The position numbers were made by a program, and so were the translations under genes. A stretch of DNA of 64,000 nucleotides from contig JANQBS010000093.1 in the NCBI GenBank assembly GCA_033085395.1, forward strand, positions 1 to 64,000, in the 5' to 3' direction. Every line of letters starts with the position of its first letter. The first letter of the stretch is position 1. The notes beneath the pieces are model-generated. The model saw only the letters and a list, made by a program, of their open reading frames with translations, did not search any database and was not told the DNA's origin. Origin of the DNA: Xanthoparmelia taractica (lineage: Eukaryota; Ascomycota; Lecanoromycetes; Lecanorales; Parmeliaceae). Positions 1-12,649 of this stretch are shown in pieces.

Positions 1-77
1 ATATCCCATACCTTTCGGTATGGTATTCGAAAAACTGGTCCCATACCATCAAATATACCACACCTTTCCGACCCGTA
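1..77. repeat. Right end of a TA-flanked MITE (cut by window edge)
   Basis: Bases 1-77 match 3208-3284 over their whole length with only a few differences, and those I noted are transitions (G to A, C to T). The copy ends in CCGACCCG followed by TA, like the right end of the complete copy at 3008-3284. It is therefore the right end of a second copy whose left part lies outside the window. It has no coding potential. Confidence 0.8.
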
Positions 78-3000
78 GGTAGAGCGACGATAAAGTCCAT
101 TCCTACTATATAAAAAGACGTCGACGAGGAAGTAATTGAGCGTAGTAATTTATATAGCGTATATCTCTTTATTTAATTAACTTGACACTTCGAGTAGTAA
201 TAAATATATTTCTATAGTCGTCGAGATAGCTTTCGCAGATATAACGAGCTCACGATGCGGTCGTAGATACGATGAAATCCACTATAACTGTGGTGATTAT
301 ATATCAACTCGAAGACTTCCTTATATAGAGTCTTAGAAATATATAGTCGTTTCTTATCGTTAATTTCGTCCGTAAAATAAATAAATTCGTTGCGGAGTTT
401 AAATCGTAATCCCTTTAATTGCTATTCTATATCTTACTCGTTAATCGTAGATTAAGCGAACTCTAAGATCTTAAGAATTCTAGCTCAGCGCTTATTATTA
501 ACATAGCTCCGCTTTAATCTAGACTTGAAGTCGTTCGATATCTCAATTAGGGTCATATAATATATTATCTCGAAGTCGTCGGATATTAAGCTATTTAACA
601 CGTTATCTACTTAAAGTGTCTCTTCGTTCTCTATCTTTAGTTAAGAGAGAACGTTAAATATAACGTGAAGCTTTTTAGGCTTATATTATATATCGAGACT
701 AAATTAAGATAAATACATAGAAGCTCTCACTAGTCGTAAGTTGAGTTTATTAATACTAATAAAAATTATCTTAATCTACTTAACTATAAAGGTTATCGCC
801 GAATAATTCGTATATACTATTACTCGGGGTTTACTCGGCGTCGCATCGATATATTAAGCCACGATAAGATATTTAATTCTTCGCATTAGTTACACTAATT
901 CTACTATTTTTAGTTCTATAGATTAATAGTAAGACTCGGTGGGGATTAATACTTTACTAAGAAACATGATAGACTCGATATCCTCTCTATCAAAGATCGT
1001 TTTATCGTTCTTAATATAATAGATTACGACGCCGAAGCCCTACTTAAAAGCGTTAACGTCTGCATATAGCCGTCGGCTAGAATTGTGATAAACGAGAAAT
1101 ATTAACTCTCTAAAGACTTTCTATAGTCTTTCGAAAGCACGAATCTTTTTCCCGATAGGGATATCGAGGCGACTTTCTCTACTAAACACCTTTCGAGCCT
1201 TATTCTTAATTGAGACGCTACGTAGTATTAAGATCTTTCTTAGTTGAAGCGACTATATTATTTACGTATAGTAGGAAATATAATTTCTAAGTTAATTAGT
1301 TATTTCTAGATATATCTTTAGGTCTTTTAAGATAGTGGGAAAACTAAGCTTAATAATAATTATAAATTTCTCTTCCGCGATGCTTAGTCTGAGACTATTT
1401 ATCTTTTGCTTTAATAGCGCTATCGACGAATATTTTAAGAAGATCTTAAATAACTTAATAGCGATATTATACTTCTTGAAGAGGGCGAAGACTTGCTATA
1501 GATAATTCAGATGCTCTTTTAGGGTATTATTAAAAATTATAATATCATTAACGTAAGCTTTGGCGAAGCTTCGGAAATCCCTAAGGAGCTTATTAATCTA
1601 TCGCTACACGTATACTAGGCTGTTCTTAAAATCCATGATAGCTATATTTCACTGCTCGCTCCCGCGATAAATAATCACGGTGAGCTTGTGGCGATTCTTA
1701 TAGCGTATTAGCCATTAATAAAAGAAACTCGCTTCGTTTATAATACTAATATATTTATATTCTTACATTAATATAGTAATATTCGCTTATAGTGATATTA
1801 AATAAGAGTTAGGTTTCGTGATTTTATTTAATTCGTGAATATCGATAACTACTCGCTTTTTACGAGTAAACGCCTTGCCTAGAAAGTGAATAGTTTTTTA
1901 TATCATAAATACTAGGTAGTTATACAACGTTGACTTACTTATTTAACTTATCTTTTCTTCTTTATGTAGCCTATCAAACTCCTTATCTATAAGCTATCTA
2001 TCTTCTTACCTTATCGAGTAGATCTTCGTAGATTTTAATTTAACGTTAGATAGCGTCTTAATCGATATTTATTCCTTCTCTAATATATTTATTACTTTAC
2101 CGAAGTCGCGAAATATCAACAAATAAGATTCGATTATCTTCTAAATAGCACTCGCCTAATAGGGTGCTTAATCTAATTAATAAATAATAACGTCGTTGGC
2201 TATAGTATACTCGATTAATAAAAATATAGACGTCTTTATTACTTCTACTATAGCGAGGGTAATAGTAATAATAATTCTTTTTCAAGACGGTCGCATGGCC
2301 AACGTTATCTTAGATAGAGTAGTAAGAAAATATTCTTTCTCTTCGTATTTTAGAATCTTCTTTAGTCTTATTTATCGGGGGATAGTAACTATAAATAATA
2401 ACGCATTTCGAACTTGTATTATAAATACCTCGGCGTTAATTATATAGATAATTACTTCGCCCTCGATATTGAGGTTTACTAATAAGATTCGTGACTCGAA
2501 TAGATAGTCGCGATCTTTAGGCAAGGCCCTTCTAAATTTAATAGACACATTTACGATCTCGAACGACTTTATAGTAATTCGCTTAGTAGCTTATACTATC
2601 CGTTTCTATCGCTTTTCTAATAACTTAATTATTAGAGAGCACGATATGTTCTTGCTTAGTCGAAGACGCTTCGCTAATAAGTCTATTATTACTTCTTCTA
2701 GATCGAGAATATTTATATTAATCAATATTTTAGTGCTTAACTTCTCGATTAAGTAAATATCTCGACTAATCTTAATTATAGCGAACGTTTTTATTATTTC
2801 TTCTTTTAGAAAGATATTAATCTTTACGTATTCGAAGCTACTATACCTAGCGCTTTTAATCTCGCGTACGATAATAGGCTTCTAGATGCGGAGAATCTCT
2901 ATAATTGAATACTCGAAGAGATATTAGACTTTATTTAGAATAGATATAATGTAGTAGATATCGACTTCTGCGTCGATAAAGTTCGACTTCTTTTTAACGG

Positions 3001-5777
3001 CCGTACGTACGGGTCGGAAAGGTGTGGTATCTGTTAAACATAGTCGTTTTCAACTTTTTTTCAACTTTTTTTAAAAAATTATATCTTTTTAAATCTATTT
3101 ATAGAATTTTATAATTATATAAGCGTTCACTTAAGCTTTTTACGTTTTTTTAGAATATAAAATAATATCACGTAATATATTTATTAAAAACTCAATGAAA
3201 GTATGGGATATCCCATACCTTTCGATATGGTATTCGAAAAACTAGTCCTATATTATCAAATATACCACACCTTTCCGACCCGTAGCCGCACGCACTATAG
3301 CGTATTTTCAATAACGAAATCTATATTCTTCCTTGATAATAGCGAATAATTACGTAGCTATAATCGGACGCTTTTATAGATCGTTAGTACTACGCGACGC
3401 TATTTAAAATATCGCCGACTCTTTATATTTACTACGATAAGCGTATACGTGTCGATAAAGCTTATTATTAAAGTAGTAAACGACTCCGTAACGGCGATAG
3501 ATAAACTCCTTTTGTGTAATAAAGTGAGCGTCGATATAATCTTCTAAATAATTCTTATTCGACTACTTGTAGCTATCTAGCTAATAAGATGGCTCTTTCT
3601 CATCTTCGAGAAGACTATTTAGCGCCTAATTATCGATCTCGAAAGTACCTATCTCGTTTTTTTTATCCTCGTCACTAAAATAGATTAGCTAAAAATATAC
3701 TAAGTACTTATTCTAGTAAGGCTAGAACGATCGATTATTTTAATTATTATAGATAGGCCGATACGACTGTCGATATAATTGAGATTATCGCTATTTCTAG
3801 AAAGAACCTAACGCGTTTACGAGGTCTATCGCTATCTATAAGCGGAACTACTAAGGCGGCGGAGGCGATAGTTCGTTTTAAGACTAACGAATAAGGTAAG
3901 CATCTCGCTACGGATAAGAATTTTAAAAGATACGAAATAAGGGCTGGTATGGCCGAGTATAATAAGGTTACTAATATTAATAGCCGTTATAATATAATTG
4001 CTAATTGAAGTCTAACACTTACTATTAAGACTACTAAGAGCGAGATTAATATTAATTATAGCTATTACTAGGCTTATTATTATAGAGTCGAGATTGCTAT
4101 CGCTAATTGCGATAGATCTTCTATCAGACTTCCTTCTTTCCTTCGATCTCTTTTAAGAATCTATTTAACGTAATTTACTTCGTAGACTAATTAATATCTC
4201 GCTTTAATGATAGATCGAGGTTACGTTAAGCTTAGATTAATTGTTAAAAGACGAAGTTAAAATTAATATTCTTTATATAATTAATCATAACTTAGATATA
4301 GCTAGATGACTCTTTATCGAAGCGGATATCGACGATATTAAAGCGTTCGTTAATTAGCGAGGTGAGAGCAATAGAATAATTCGATTTAAAGCGTTTCTAT
4401 AACATTAAGATTCATTGCTTATCTATTTATCGTAGTGTTAATCTCTTAAGCTTATTAAGCTCTCTCGTATATTAGATAAGAGTAATATTACGAAGATAGA
4501 TATTTAAGTTAATACGCACTAACTTCTCTCTCTTCGTTAAAATTATATTCTTTACTTATTTCACGAAGAGGTATACACTATAATAATATATATTCTTATC
4601 TTCTCTAATCATGGGATCGATATCTATTAATAAGACTAGATGTGAATTAAAGAAGCTAACTTCTTCTAGTCGCTATTACGGCGTAGCGTTATCGCCATTA
4701 TTCAACGAATCTTAAGAATCTTATAGGCCGACTTAATCGACTAATTCAGTTAGGTTGGCGATAAGAGTATTAAACATTTAACGTAATTCCGCTCGTTGAG
4801 CTTCTATAAAATCGATGTGAATTATATTAGCCTATATCTATAAGCCTACGGGCTTATAATAAATAGTCTTCTTCGCTAAAGTATCGAATATTATAAATAA
4901 TAAATTAAAGGGTGAAGAATACTCTAAGAAGTTAAATAATATAATAATCGATAAGAGCGGCGACGAGTCTATAGTAGAAGAGATACCCGACGAAGTCGAG
5001 GCTAATGATAAGATTAATATATAGTTAGTAGAAGATAATAGTGCGAATGCATGTAACTGGCGAGTGACTTCTTTAAATCGTAATATTAATCGTCTAAAGC
5101 TTAACTTATTAATTATTCACGATAAAGGATATTTCGACTCGTCGAGAGGAATCGATCTATCTTAACGATTCTCTAGAATATCGATATTAATATTTAATCA
5201 ACGGCTTCGATACTCTTTCGCTTATCTAAGATATTATCGAATCAAATATTCAATAATTTCTCTTATCTATTATTCGAGGATAATAAGATACTTATAACTT
5301 ATTCGATTAAACTCCTTAAATTATAGAGCAAGTGTTATTATAATCGGCTCTAGAAAGATAATAACGTTCTCGACTTATAAAGCGTGTCTAATAATATCTA
5401 TTAGAGTAATTGCGAGAGCTTTTTCGACTCTCTTAAGGTACATAGCACGGGTCTTTAAGAAAAGATAAGATATATATAGCTAAAGAAGTAATAGATAGCG
5501 AGTAGCTATCAAGCATAGAACTAATATTAAGTAAGTAATCTATGATATTCGCTATAACAGAACGAAATTAAAGCGTTACTATTATTTTATTGAATATTTG
5601 AAAGATTGAGTAAAAGATAATTGATTTCTTCTAACGAATACTGCTACTTAAATACTATTTGCTCTTGGTAGGCAGTTATGATTAGCAGGTACACTCGACC
5701 GATACTAGTCACGATTGGCAGGTACACCCGACCAATACTAGCATGGTGCTAGTACTAGGTAGGTACCATTCGTAACA
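78..5777 (-). mobile_element. Ty3/gypsy LTR retrotransposon relic, RIP-degraded
   Basis: This is very AT-rich DNA with no open frame. The minus strand still shows a Ty3/gypsy reverse transcriptase at about 1900-1540: a fragment resembling RVVIDIHELNKI, then KNRHKLTVI, then AKAYVNDIIIF, which corresponds to the YVDD polymerase motif with D changed to N. Many in-frame stops lie where tryptophan or glutamine would be expected. The 5' LTR begins on the minus strand at 5777 with TGTTACGAATGGTACC, and two 29-bp near-copies (5672-5700 and 5713-5741) lie within it. By element order, gag should lie around 5300-3700, but I could not confirm any gag motif. The 3' end is beyond base 1. A MITE interrupts the element at 3008-3284. 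Element class is fairly sure; domain limits are not. Confidence 0.75.
3008..3284. mobile_element. 277-bp MITE with terminal inverted repeats and TA target duplication
   Basis: The left end reads TACGGGTCGGAAAGGTGTGG and the right end is its reverse complement ending CCGACCCGTA. The inverted repeat is about 23 bp including the flanking TA on each side (3008-3009 and 3283-3284). TA duplication is the mark of Tc1/mariner-type insertion. The interior is AT-rich and non-coding and contains the palindrome GTATGGGATATCCCATAC near 3201. It lies inside the gypsy relic, so it inserted later. Confidence 0.8.
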
Positions 5778-6852
5778 ACCACTTAGACTTCTTATTAGGA
5801 AGATTACGTAAGTCTATACGTCGTATATCGATCTTAAGCTCTTAAGTCACTCTATTTTCGAGTTTTAAAGCTTTATTAATGCGCTCGAGATCCTCGGCAT
5901 ATATCTTCTTTTCTTTAACTATTTCAGCCTTTTAAATATAATAAGAATTCTTCTTATCGTAGAAAAAATAGCCTTAGAATATAAACTTTATAGCTTCTAT
6001 AAAACGGCGACGAACAGCGAATTTATTAAAGACTTCGTGAGCTTGTCGCTATACTCGCACTCTTCTTTATCGAAAGTTTAAGATTATACTTATTTCGTCA
6101 CTTTAGATTACGTCTTTTTAGTTCTCGATAATTTAGTCTTAATATCATAAAGCGAATTAATATCGGGCTTTTATTATAGTCTTCGTAAGAGATAATTTCT
6201 TAATCGTCTTATAGAGTCGAAAGTTATTCTTCTTAAGAATCTTTAGAATTATTATCGAATAGATTTCTTGCTTAGCGACTAATACAAAAGAGATCTTTTC
6301 ACGATTATAATAATTCTTTCATATAACGATTAAAATAACACTCTTTAAGTTAGATATAATAATTATAAAACGATTAGATCTTAAGATATCTATAATATAG
6401 AATAATAACAACTTCTTGAAGATATCTAGATTATATTCTCTATCTCGGGCTTATTTCTAAAAACGACTAATAGTGTAACGAGATATTTTAGTTACTACAG
6501 TGACGATTTTAATAGCAATTTTAGCTTCGACTAAAGCAAGTGCCTAAAGTCTAATCTCACTATTATGATTGATACTCTAAGCATTAGATATACTTGTAAG
6601 GACTTGAGATTCTAGAGAAGACTGTCTCTTGTGACCTACTAAGGATTCTTCTTCTACTAGAAGATCTATGATATTCTCCTTCTTTTCTCTCTTTGCGATA
6701 GTATGCTTAGCATTGACATTATTACTATATATGTCTGTAACATCGCTACAATGTATGCACTCCGCATGTATGCACTTCGTATGTATGTACCCCATATGTA
6801 GAGCATTGACATCGCTACTATGTATTATATATGCACCGCATTGATGTCGCAA
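5778..6852 (-). pseudogene. Tc1-like (HTH plus DDE) transposase relic, split by the gypsy element
   Basis: Reading from 6540 down to 5778 on the minus strand gives an HTH region (fragment VVTKISRYTISRF), then a block like YNREKISFVLVAKQEI, then a stretch ending YFFYDKKNSYYI and LRNLPNKKSKWLL. This order matches the long fungal Tc1-type transposases, whose mid-protein segment has a similar YDKKGPCHIW to LRNLPGKKPKW arrangement. An open 91-codon stretch at 6852-6577 probably encodes the variable N-terminus. The reading stops exactly where the retrotransposon LTR begins (5777), so the C-terminal DDE part should resume left of the window. Several in-frame stops make it dead. The function call is inference from pattern. 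Confidence 0.6.
6735..6832. repeat. Degenerate short tandem repeats
   Basis: Repeated units ATGTATGCACTYCG / ATGTATGYAC and two copies of ACATCGCTAC(A/T)ATGTA lie in about 100 bp. They fall in the presumed variable N-terminus of the Tc1 relic. Confidence 0.5.
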
Positions 6853-7187
6853 ATATCGAAAATATGTATATTTTTGATATTGCCAAGCATGCCAAGCTTT
6901 TTAGCGCATGTTCAGGACTTTGCGTGCAGACCTCCGTACTGTGGTATGATTATAAAGCCGGCCGCAGTGCTTCACCTTATGCGGGTCTGACACATAATGC
7001 TTAGCCTTCCCGTCTTATTCTCCGAGACCGTCAGCTGTCGCATATAAGTGATTTGCTGATACCCGACTCCGTTAATCTACAGTTCAGCAGGACCACCATA
7101 CCGACGACCTCGTCATTCAGACCTAACGAGTGATTCCTATCCTTCAATACTTCAGCCTCGACTATCTTGAGGGTCGAGATTGCCAAA
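6853..7187. other. Transition from AT-rich block to gene-rich DNA
   Basis: Base composition changes sharply near 6900. I see no gene. The last 200 bases are the presumed promoter of the GNAT gene at 7188; no clear TATA box is visible. Confidence 0.5.
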
Positions 7188-7958
7188 ATGCCACTCCGAA
7201 TTGCCCACGCTTCCGAGTCCGACATTGATCGTCTGATGGAGGTGCAATTTGCGGCCATGGCGCGCGACCCCTACCACCACGTCCTCTTCCCCGGTCCCAA
7301 CACACCTACGGCACGAGCCCAGGCCGGTGCTCGCACATTACACGATTGGAGGAACGATCCGTCAGAGAATGTCCTCCAAGTCATCGAAACCGAAAGCGGG
7401 GAGATTATCGGCTTTGGGAAATGGAATGTTTACGCGACCGAGAGGCCCGAATCCGAGTGGAAGAAGCATTTGGAAGTCGATTGGACCGAGGATGCGACAC
7501 TAAAGGAGGGAGCTGAAATCTTCCTCCGGGAAATCCATGGGATGAGGCAAAAATACGCCAAGGGACAGCCTCACTTGCGTAAGCCTTGGCCCCTTGTTTT
7601 TTCTCTCTTTTTTCTTTTCTATTCTTTTTTCTTTGCGGTTAATTTATGTTGTTTTGATGCGACTGTTGCTAAGCATTTCTAATCAGTGCTCAACATCATC
7701 GTCACTCATCCTGCCCACCAACGCCGAGGAGCAGCCTCAATGATTGTGAAGTGGGGCTGCGATAAGGCGGACGAGCTGGGGTTACCGGCTTATCTGGAGG
7801 CAGCGGCGGCTGGAAAGCCAGTATATCTGAAGCACGGGTTCGAGACGATTGACGAGGCGGTTATTGATTGCGACCAGTGGCCTGATGGGCTGGGTCCCGG
7901 GGGGAAGGGCAAGCATGTTTATACGATGATGTACAGGCCCCCCCATCAGATGATTTAA
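7188..7958 (+). CDS. GNAT-family N-acetyltransferase
   Basis: Two exons, 7188-7578 and 7687-7958, joined across a 108-bp intron (GTAAGC...TAATCAG), give 220 residues. The start is the first ATG, in good context (CCAAAATGCC). The protein opens MPLRIAHASESDIDRLMEVQ, typical of GNAT proteins that begin with a substrate-side helix. The acetyl-CoA pyrophosphate loop is HPAHQRRGAASMIV, spanning roughly residues 137-150 right after the splice, and fits the family R/Q-x-x-G-x-G/A pattern. The C-terminal YLKHGFETIDE is the usual strand-helix end of the fold. The likely role is transfer of an acetyl group to a small amine or peptide; the substrate cannot be read from sequence. The gene is intact although it lies between two dead transposons. 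Confidence 0.9.
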
Positions 7959-8235
7959 TTAGCCCGCTCGAACAAGGGAGTGATGTTGCGAGTTGGAAGG
8001 TGGGCTAGACATAGTTTGCTCACTGTCTCATTGTTTATATCATATGGAGTTTTTTCAATGCCGATCAGCATGCGTACGGCATTGATCCCTGATTTTGCCT
8101 CCTATTCAAGCACGTCGAGGCAAGGAGTTTGCATCACGTCTGTGAGCGACACTACAACCCAATTGAATTTCAGAATGGTACCAAGCTAGATCAAGGTTCA
8201 ATGTATTCTTCTGTTTGTCTAATGAATGTGCTCTA

Positions 8236-10112
8236 ATCGTATGGGAACACGCTACACTTAGTATGGGCCATCCCAATGCAAATGCCACCCCAACACGAAT
8301 TTCTTCATTTTTTGACCCACCCATCCCACATCTATCTACCACAACCATAACATGCCTGATTCATATGCCGTGATTCAATTACGTATACAAGAGGCCTTGG
8401 CCACTATTACGCCCGGAATAAAGCCTAAAATTACTCAATTGACTGCTGAATTCAATGTGCCCTATCATCAGCTCCTAAATCGCTGCAATAAGATGAGTCC
8501 CAAAGATAGTCACTCTTACGCCCTCACAGATCATAAAAAACAGATTCTTCATTAATATATATAACGACTCAATGAATTAAGAATATCTTATCGCCGTCCG
8601 ATACTTACAAGAGCTGCAAATTCCATTCTTCGCGAGCGCCCTGATTTACTTAGACAAGTAGAAAGTCATTAACCTACACGATTCTTAAAGCGTTATTCTC
8701 AATACAAAATACGCAAACAAAAGCCTCTTGCATCTCAACGAAAGAACGCGTATAAATCAAAAGAAATTGTAAACTGATTTTAACGTTTTTAGGGCGTTTG
8801 TCAAGAGTTTAAAGTAGAAATAGGGAATATCTACAATATGAATAAGACTAACTTTCGAATTAAAGTAGAAAAGAGTCAATGAGTCATTACAGAGGAGCAT
8901 AGACTTTCACTCTATCAAACGAATGCGGATAACAAAGAATATATTACATCAATTAAGTGTATCAGTGATTCAAATTACACGCTTCCCCTCATATTGATTC
9001 TAGCTAAGAAATAACATCTTAGTAACTAATTTCAAAATAGCCTCAATCCCGATACTTTCTAGGGTGTTAGCGATACTGAATACGCAAATAATAATCTATG
9101 TGAGGCCTGGATTAAGTATTTCAATCGTTTCATAAAGAACAGACGTGTGAGGACGCGGAGAATACTTCTATTCGATGGCTACGGTAGTTATCTTATAAGA
9201 GAGGTTCTCAAATACATGGAAGATAACAATATTATCTCATTTTGTCTACTCTCACACTCTTCACACCTATGCCAGCCATTAGATATTGATGTTTTTCAGC
9301 CATTTAAGCACTGGCATACGAAGACAATCGATATCGCAATGCGTTAGGCCAATGGTGACTATACAAAGATCGATTTTTTAGCCAATTTTCAAGCAATCCA
9401 TAATCAAGCTTTTAAGTAATCTACTATCATATCTACATAACGAAAAACAGGCCTATTTCCCTACGATCCGACTATTATTTTAAATTATTTGGCCAGATTC
9501 CAGCGAAGAGACTCTTCAACAAGGGAAAAGACACCAGAGCAAGAAGCATCTAATCTTGAAGACTGGCCAACACTATATATTCATCGTCAAGTCACATAAT
9601 ATAAGAAAGAGCTACGAGACTTATATTCAATCGATAGAACACTTAATAGATACATTCGTGGGGCTAAATCAAAGATACTTTCGAGTCTTCTGGCTGAGCG
9701 AGAATTAAAGGATATTCAACAGACTATAGTGGCCCGAGCAGCCCGTAAAGCAGAGCCTAATACGATAATCTAGAAGAAAGATATTATCTACTCTCATGAG
9801 GCCCGATCTAAGGTCACTACTCGCAAGAAAACAAAAGTTGAAAGGACTCAAAGGACTTTGAAGTAAGCAAATATCAAAGAGTCACGGGCACATAACGCAC
9901 TCAGAAACAAGAAGATCAAGTGATTTAAGGCTGCTATAAGAAAGGCCAGAGAGCTAGCCAAGATCAGGTCCAATAGGAAGGCTGGAATAGGCCATTGCAG
10001 TCCTTAATATGTATATATGTGGGTGGATAATTAGAATAATAATAAAAATTCGTGTTGGGGTGGCATTTGCATTGGGATGGCCCATACTAAGTGTAGCGTG
10101 TTCGCATACGAT
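8236..10112 (+). mobile_element. Fot1/pogo-type DNA transposon, complete ends, dead
   Basis: Long inverted repeats face each other: ATCGTATGGGAACACGCTAC onward at the left and its near-perfect reverse complement ending at 10112, about 65 bp with the CCACCCCAACACGAATTT inner end shared. TA lies on both outer sides (8234-8235 and 10113-10114). Similarity fades out for another 8-15 bases beyond these TAs, so the true outer ends may be slightly wider. Between the repeats lies one degraded transposase. The size (about 1.9 kb) fits Fot1/pogo elements. Confidence 0.85.
8352..9990 (+). pseudogene. Fot1/pogo DDE transposase (CENP-B HTH type), many stops
   Basis: One reading frame on the plus strand can be followed with numerous stops from MPDSYAVIQLRIQEALATI to the end of the element. 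The N-terminal part has the psq/CENP-B helix-turn-helix layout (8352-8700). The first catalytic aspartate region reads MNKTNFRI (8838-8861), where the family has MDETGFRI, so the aspartate codon is now AAT. The second region LLFDGYGSY is near 9165-9190 and the third HLCQPLDIDVFQPFKHWH near 9274-9315. Stops often stand where W or Q would be expected, in keeping with RIP. Any movement would need transposase from another copy. Confidence 0.85.
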
Positions 10113-11293
10113 TAGACCACATGCGTCTAGTGTACTGTTCCAGATTGCAAATGATGTCATTCCAGATCCATAGCTGCCCATTCATCTCATACTGCTCATA
10201 CCCACGTCAAATCTTCCATGTTCACCAGCATTGACACTATCGATAAACTCAGCACCCATCCAGGTACTTAAATAGAACGGCGATAGCTTGTGGTAGACCT
10301 ACCAGCCCAGTCTGCGTAGAGAAGAGATGCCGAACATCCTCTAAGACGCAAAGAAAAGCTGCTGAACATCCGCCAGCCCACCGACTTTGATTTTCTCCTC
10401 TGGGGCGGTCCCCTGGTCGACGGCCATTCCTTCGGCAGTGGGGATGGCTTCCCCATCCGTATATTCTTTCCATGGTTGCTCGCGCTTGTCCTCGGTGGCC
10501 GCTTTCATGATCTCTTGGATCATGGCCTGAGGGTTGTATTGCTCACTTGGGCGGACCATTTTGGCTGATGGAAGTTCAGTTGTCTGTAGAATATGAGCAT
10601 GAAGCGGGTAAGAGGTCACAACGTGCTGACCGTTCTGTAATGGAGTTGTTATTCTATGACTTTGGGGTGTTGGTGGAAGAGTTGTTTGAAGTTTTCGATG
10701 CTGGGGATTAGTGAAGCACTTTATACCTCTGAAAGGCGAATCTCGATCTTTCGTCCATGTCAGCTGCCATCAAGACCGGGAACAGCATGAAGGGGATCGG
10801 CCACCGCACTCGGTGGTCGGCAATGTGTCCGATTGATCAATATTCGAGAAGGATTCATGCATGCAGCTGACAAACAATTTGGGTTCCTCAACTATCTCTG
10901 CTCTTAGCTTCGGAGCCTTGCAGACAACCTACAGTGCAGAACTCAATCCAATGATATCTCTAGAAACGGCAGGCAGAGGTCTTAGGATATTTGATGCAAC
11001 CCCCACTTTTGAGAAAACATTCTTGCAGGATTCTTCTGATGCACGGGTTGAGTCATAGCGGAGTTTAGCCTCCTTTCAATGACCGATTGGCTGATCGAGT
11101 AGGACTCTGGACGCCTTGGAATTGGTGGTACTTACCAAGTGCATTTAGTGCAGTCTGGAAGATGCAGACTAGTTCCTGCCAACACATTTCTTTTGAAAGC
11201 AGACGTGCCCAGGATAGTCTTGCAGCCGCAGTCTTCCACGCGGAGTTGAAATCGAGGTGCAACTGTTTCCCATATTGTTAGTCCTAGTCCACG
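10113..11293. other. Intergenic, no gene supported
   Basis: It contains a 280-bp open stretch on the minus strand (10619-10341, with an internal ATG at 10559, MVRPSEQYNPQAMIQ...) that I cannot assign, and a 65-codon open stretch on the plus strand (10861-11058). Neither shows a family motif. The 11063-11293 part is the presumed promoter of the next gene. Confidence 0.4.
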
Positions 11294-12419
11294 ATGATGG
11301 ACTTCCCAACTGAACGAGCGTCCATCCAATACCTGAGATGGGACACGCTCTTCGAGAAAGAGAAACCATTCCACGTTTTTAAGGAGATTCCTCCAAACGC
11401 CAAAGATCAACGTGTGACCAACATCACGTTCGAGCAGAAAGCTGTCGAGTTCCACAATATCCGAGAGCGTGAGGAATTATTTGAGCTGGACACCCACGGT
11501 TTCATGGTCCGACACCACCAACCTGAGCTGTCGCACTTCGCCAACAAGCAAGCTGTCGAGTCTCTGTACCTGCCAGAAGTCGAAAAATTATTAAAGCGTG
11601 AGCTAGATCGGGTAGACCATATTTGTATCTTTGACTGGCGGGTAAGAGTTGAAGTAATCTTGTCCTGATCGGCGCCCAAAGGCTAAGAGCTTCAGCTTCG
11701 ACATGGTGTTGCACCCACGAAAGACGGCACGATCGATCTCCAGGACAACTCCGCTCACCTACGCCCGGCAAATTACGCTCACGTTGGTAAAGCAGCTCTA
11801 TTCTCCTGCATAACATTAAGCCATGCTGCATACTTACATCATTCTTTCTTTCAGATACCACTCCCATCTCCGCGCTTAACAAAGTTCGACAACATGTTCC
11901 TGATGACTACGAACGCTTCCTAAAAGGACGCATAAGAATCATAAAGTGAGCACTTCTGTCTCCCCACAAACAACGATAATCTGCTGACTTCCTTTGACAG
12001 TATTTGGCGACCCATTGCGGGTCCGGTAGAGGACTGGCCACTAGCCGTATGCGACGGCAGTACTGTAAAGAAAAATAGCCTGGTGGAGGCCGATATTGTG
12101 CGGCGAGATTATGAGTCCTCCAATATTTTTCTTACATATGACACGGACCACAAATGGCATTACCTTGACCGCCAACAGGCGGATGAGGTCCTCATTTTCA
12201 AGCAATTCGATACCAGAGCCGATGTTAAGGCCAATTGTGAGCTTCTTCTGAGATCCTTATGACCTTTGTGTTGAAACCTGTCTAGGCTGCCCGCACGGTG
12301 CATTCCAACATGGAACCATTCGAAAAGATGCTCCGCCTCGTCAAAGTATCGAGGTTAGAGCGCTAGTCTTGACCCTACCTCAGCGAATTGAAGATGCGAC
12401 TGAAGCTGGATCATATTGA
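11294..12419 (+). CDS. CmcJ/NvfI/AsaB-type 2-oxoglutarate-Fe(II) oxygenase (GA4-desaturase-like)
   Basis: Five exons (11294-11641, 11696-11786, 11855-11945, 12001-12236, 12286-12419) give 299 residues with all phases consistent. The iron ligands are visible: NYAHVD with H145 and D147, then CPHGAFQH with H264 as a candidate distal ligand, followed by SIEVRAL, the usual arginine that holds 2-oxoglutarate. Other family blocks are CIFDWRLRHG, IINIWRPIAGPVEDWPLAVCDG and DADEV-like QADEVLIFKQFD. The family includes cephamycin CmcJ, novofumigatonin NvfI and aspergillic-acid AsaB homologues, which oxidise secondary metabolites; many members are uncharacterised. A second ATG at 11297 could also be the start. 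It lies 2 kb from a P450 and 4.3 kb from an MFS pump, which suggests a small metabolite cluster; that link is inference. Confidence 0.88.
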
Positions 12420-12649
12420 TGGAGATTGTAAACTATGAGGATGTCACTGCGCAGCTGTTCATGGTGCAACCACTCAATGGCCGAAGGCACTTGAAGCTAT
12501 ACGAGTGGACGTCTAGGATTGATAAGCCCCGCATCGAGTCTTCCCAGGTGTTACCGTTATTCATAGATGAGTTTTACTGTCTTGATGGTGGTGCATGACT
12601 CTCATTCACCCGCCGCGAAAGTGCTTTTGGCACGCAGGAACACGCCGTA

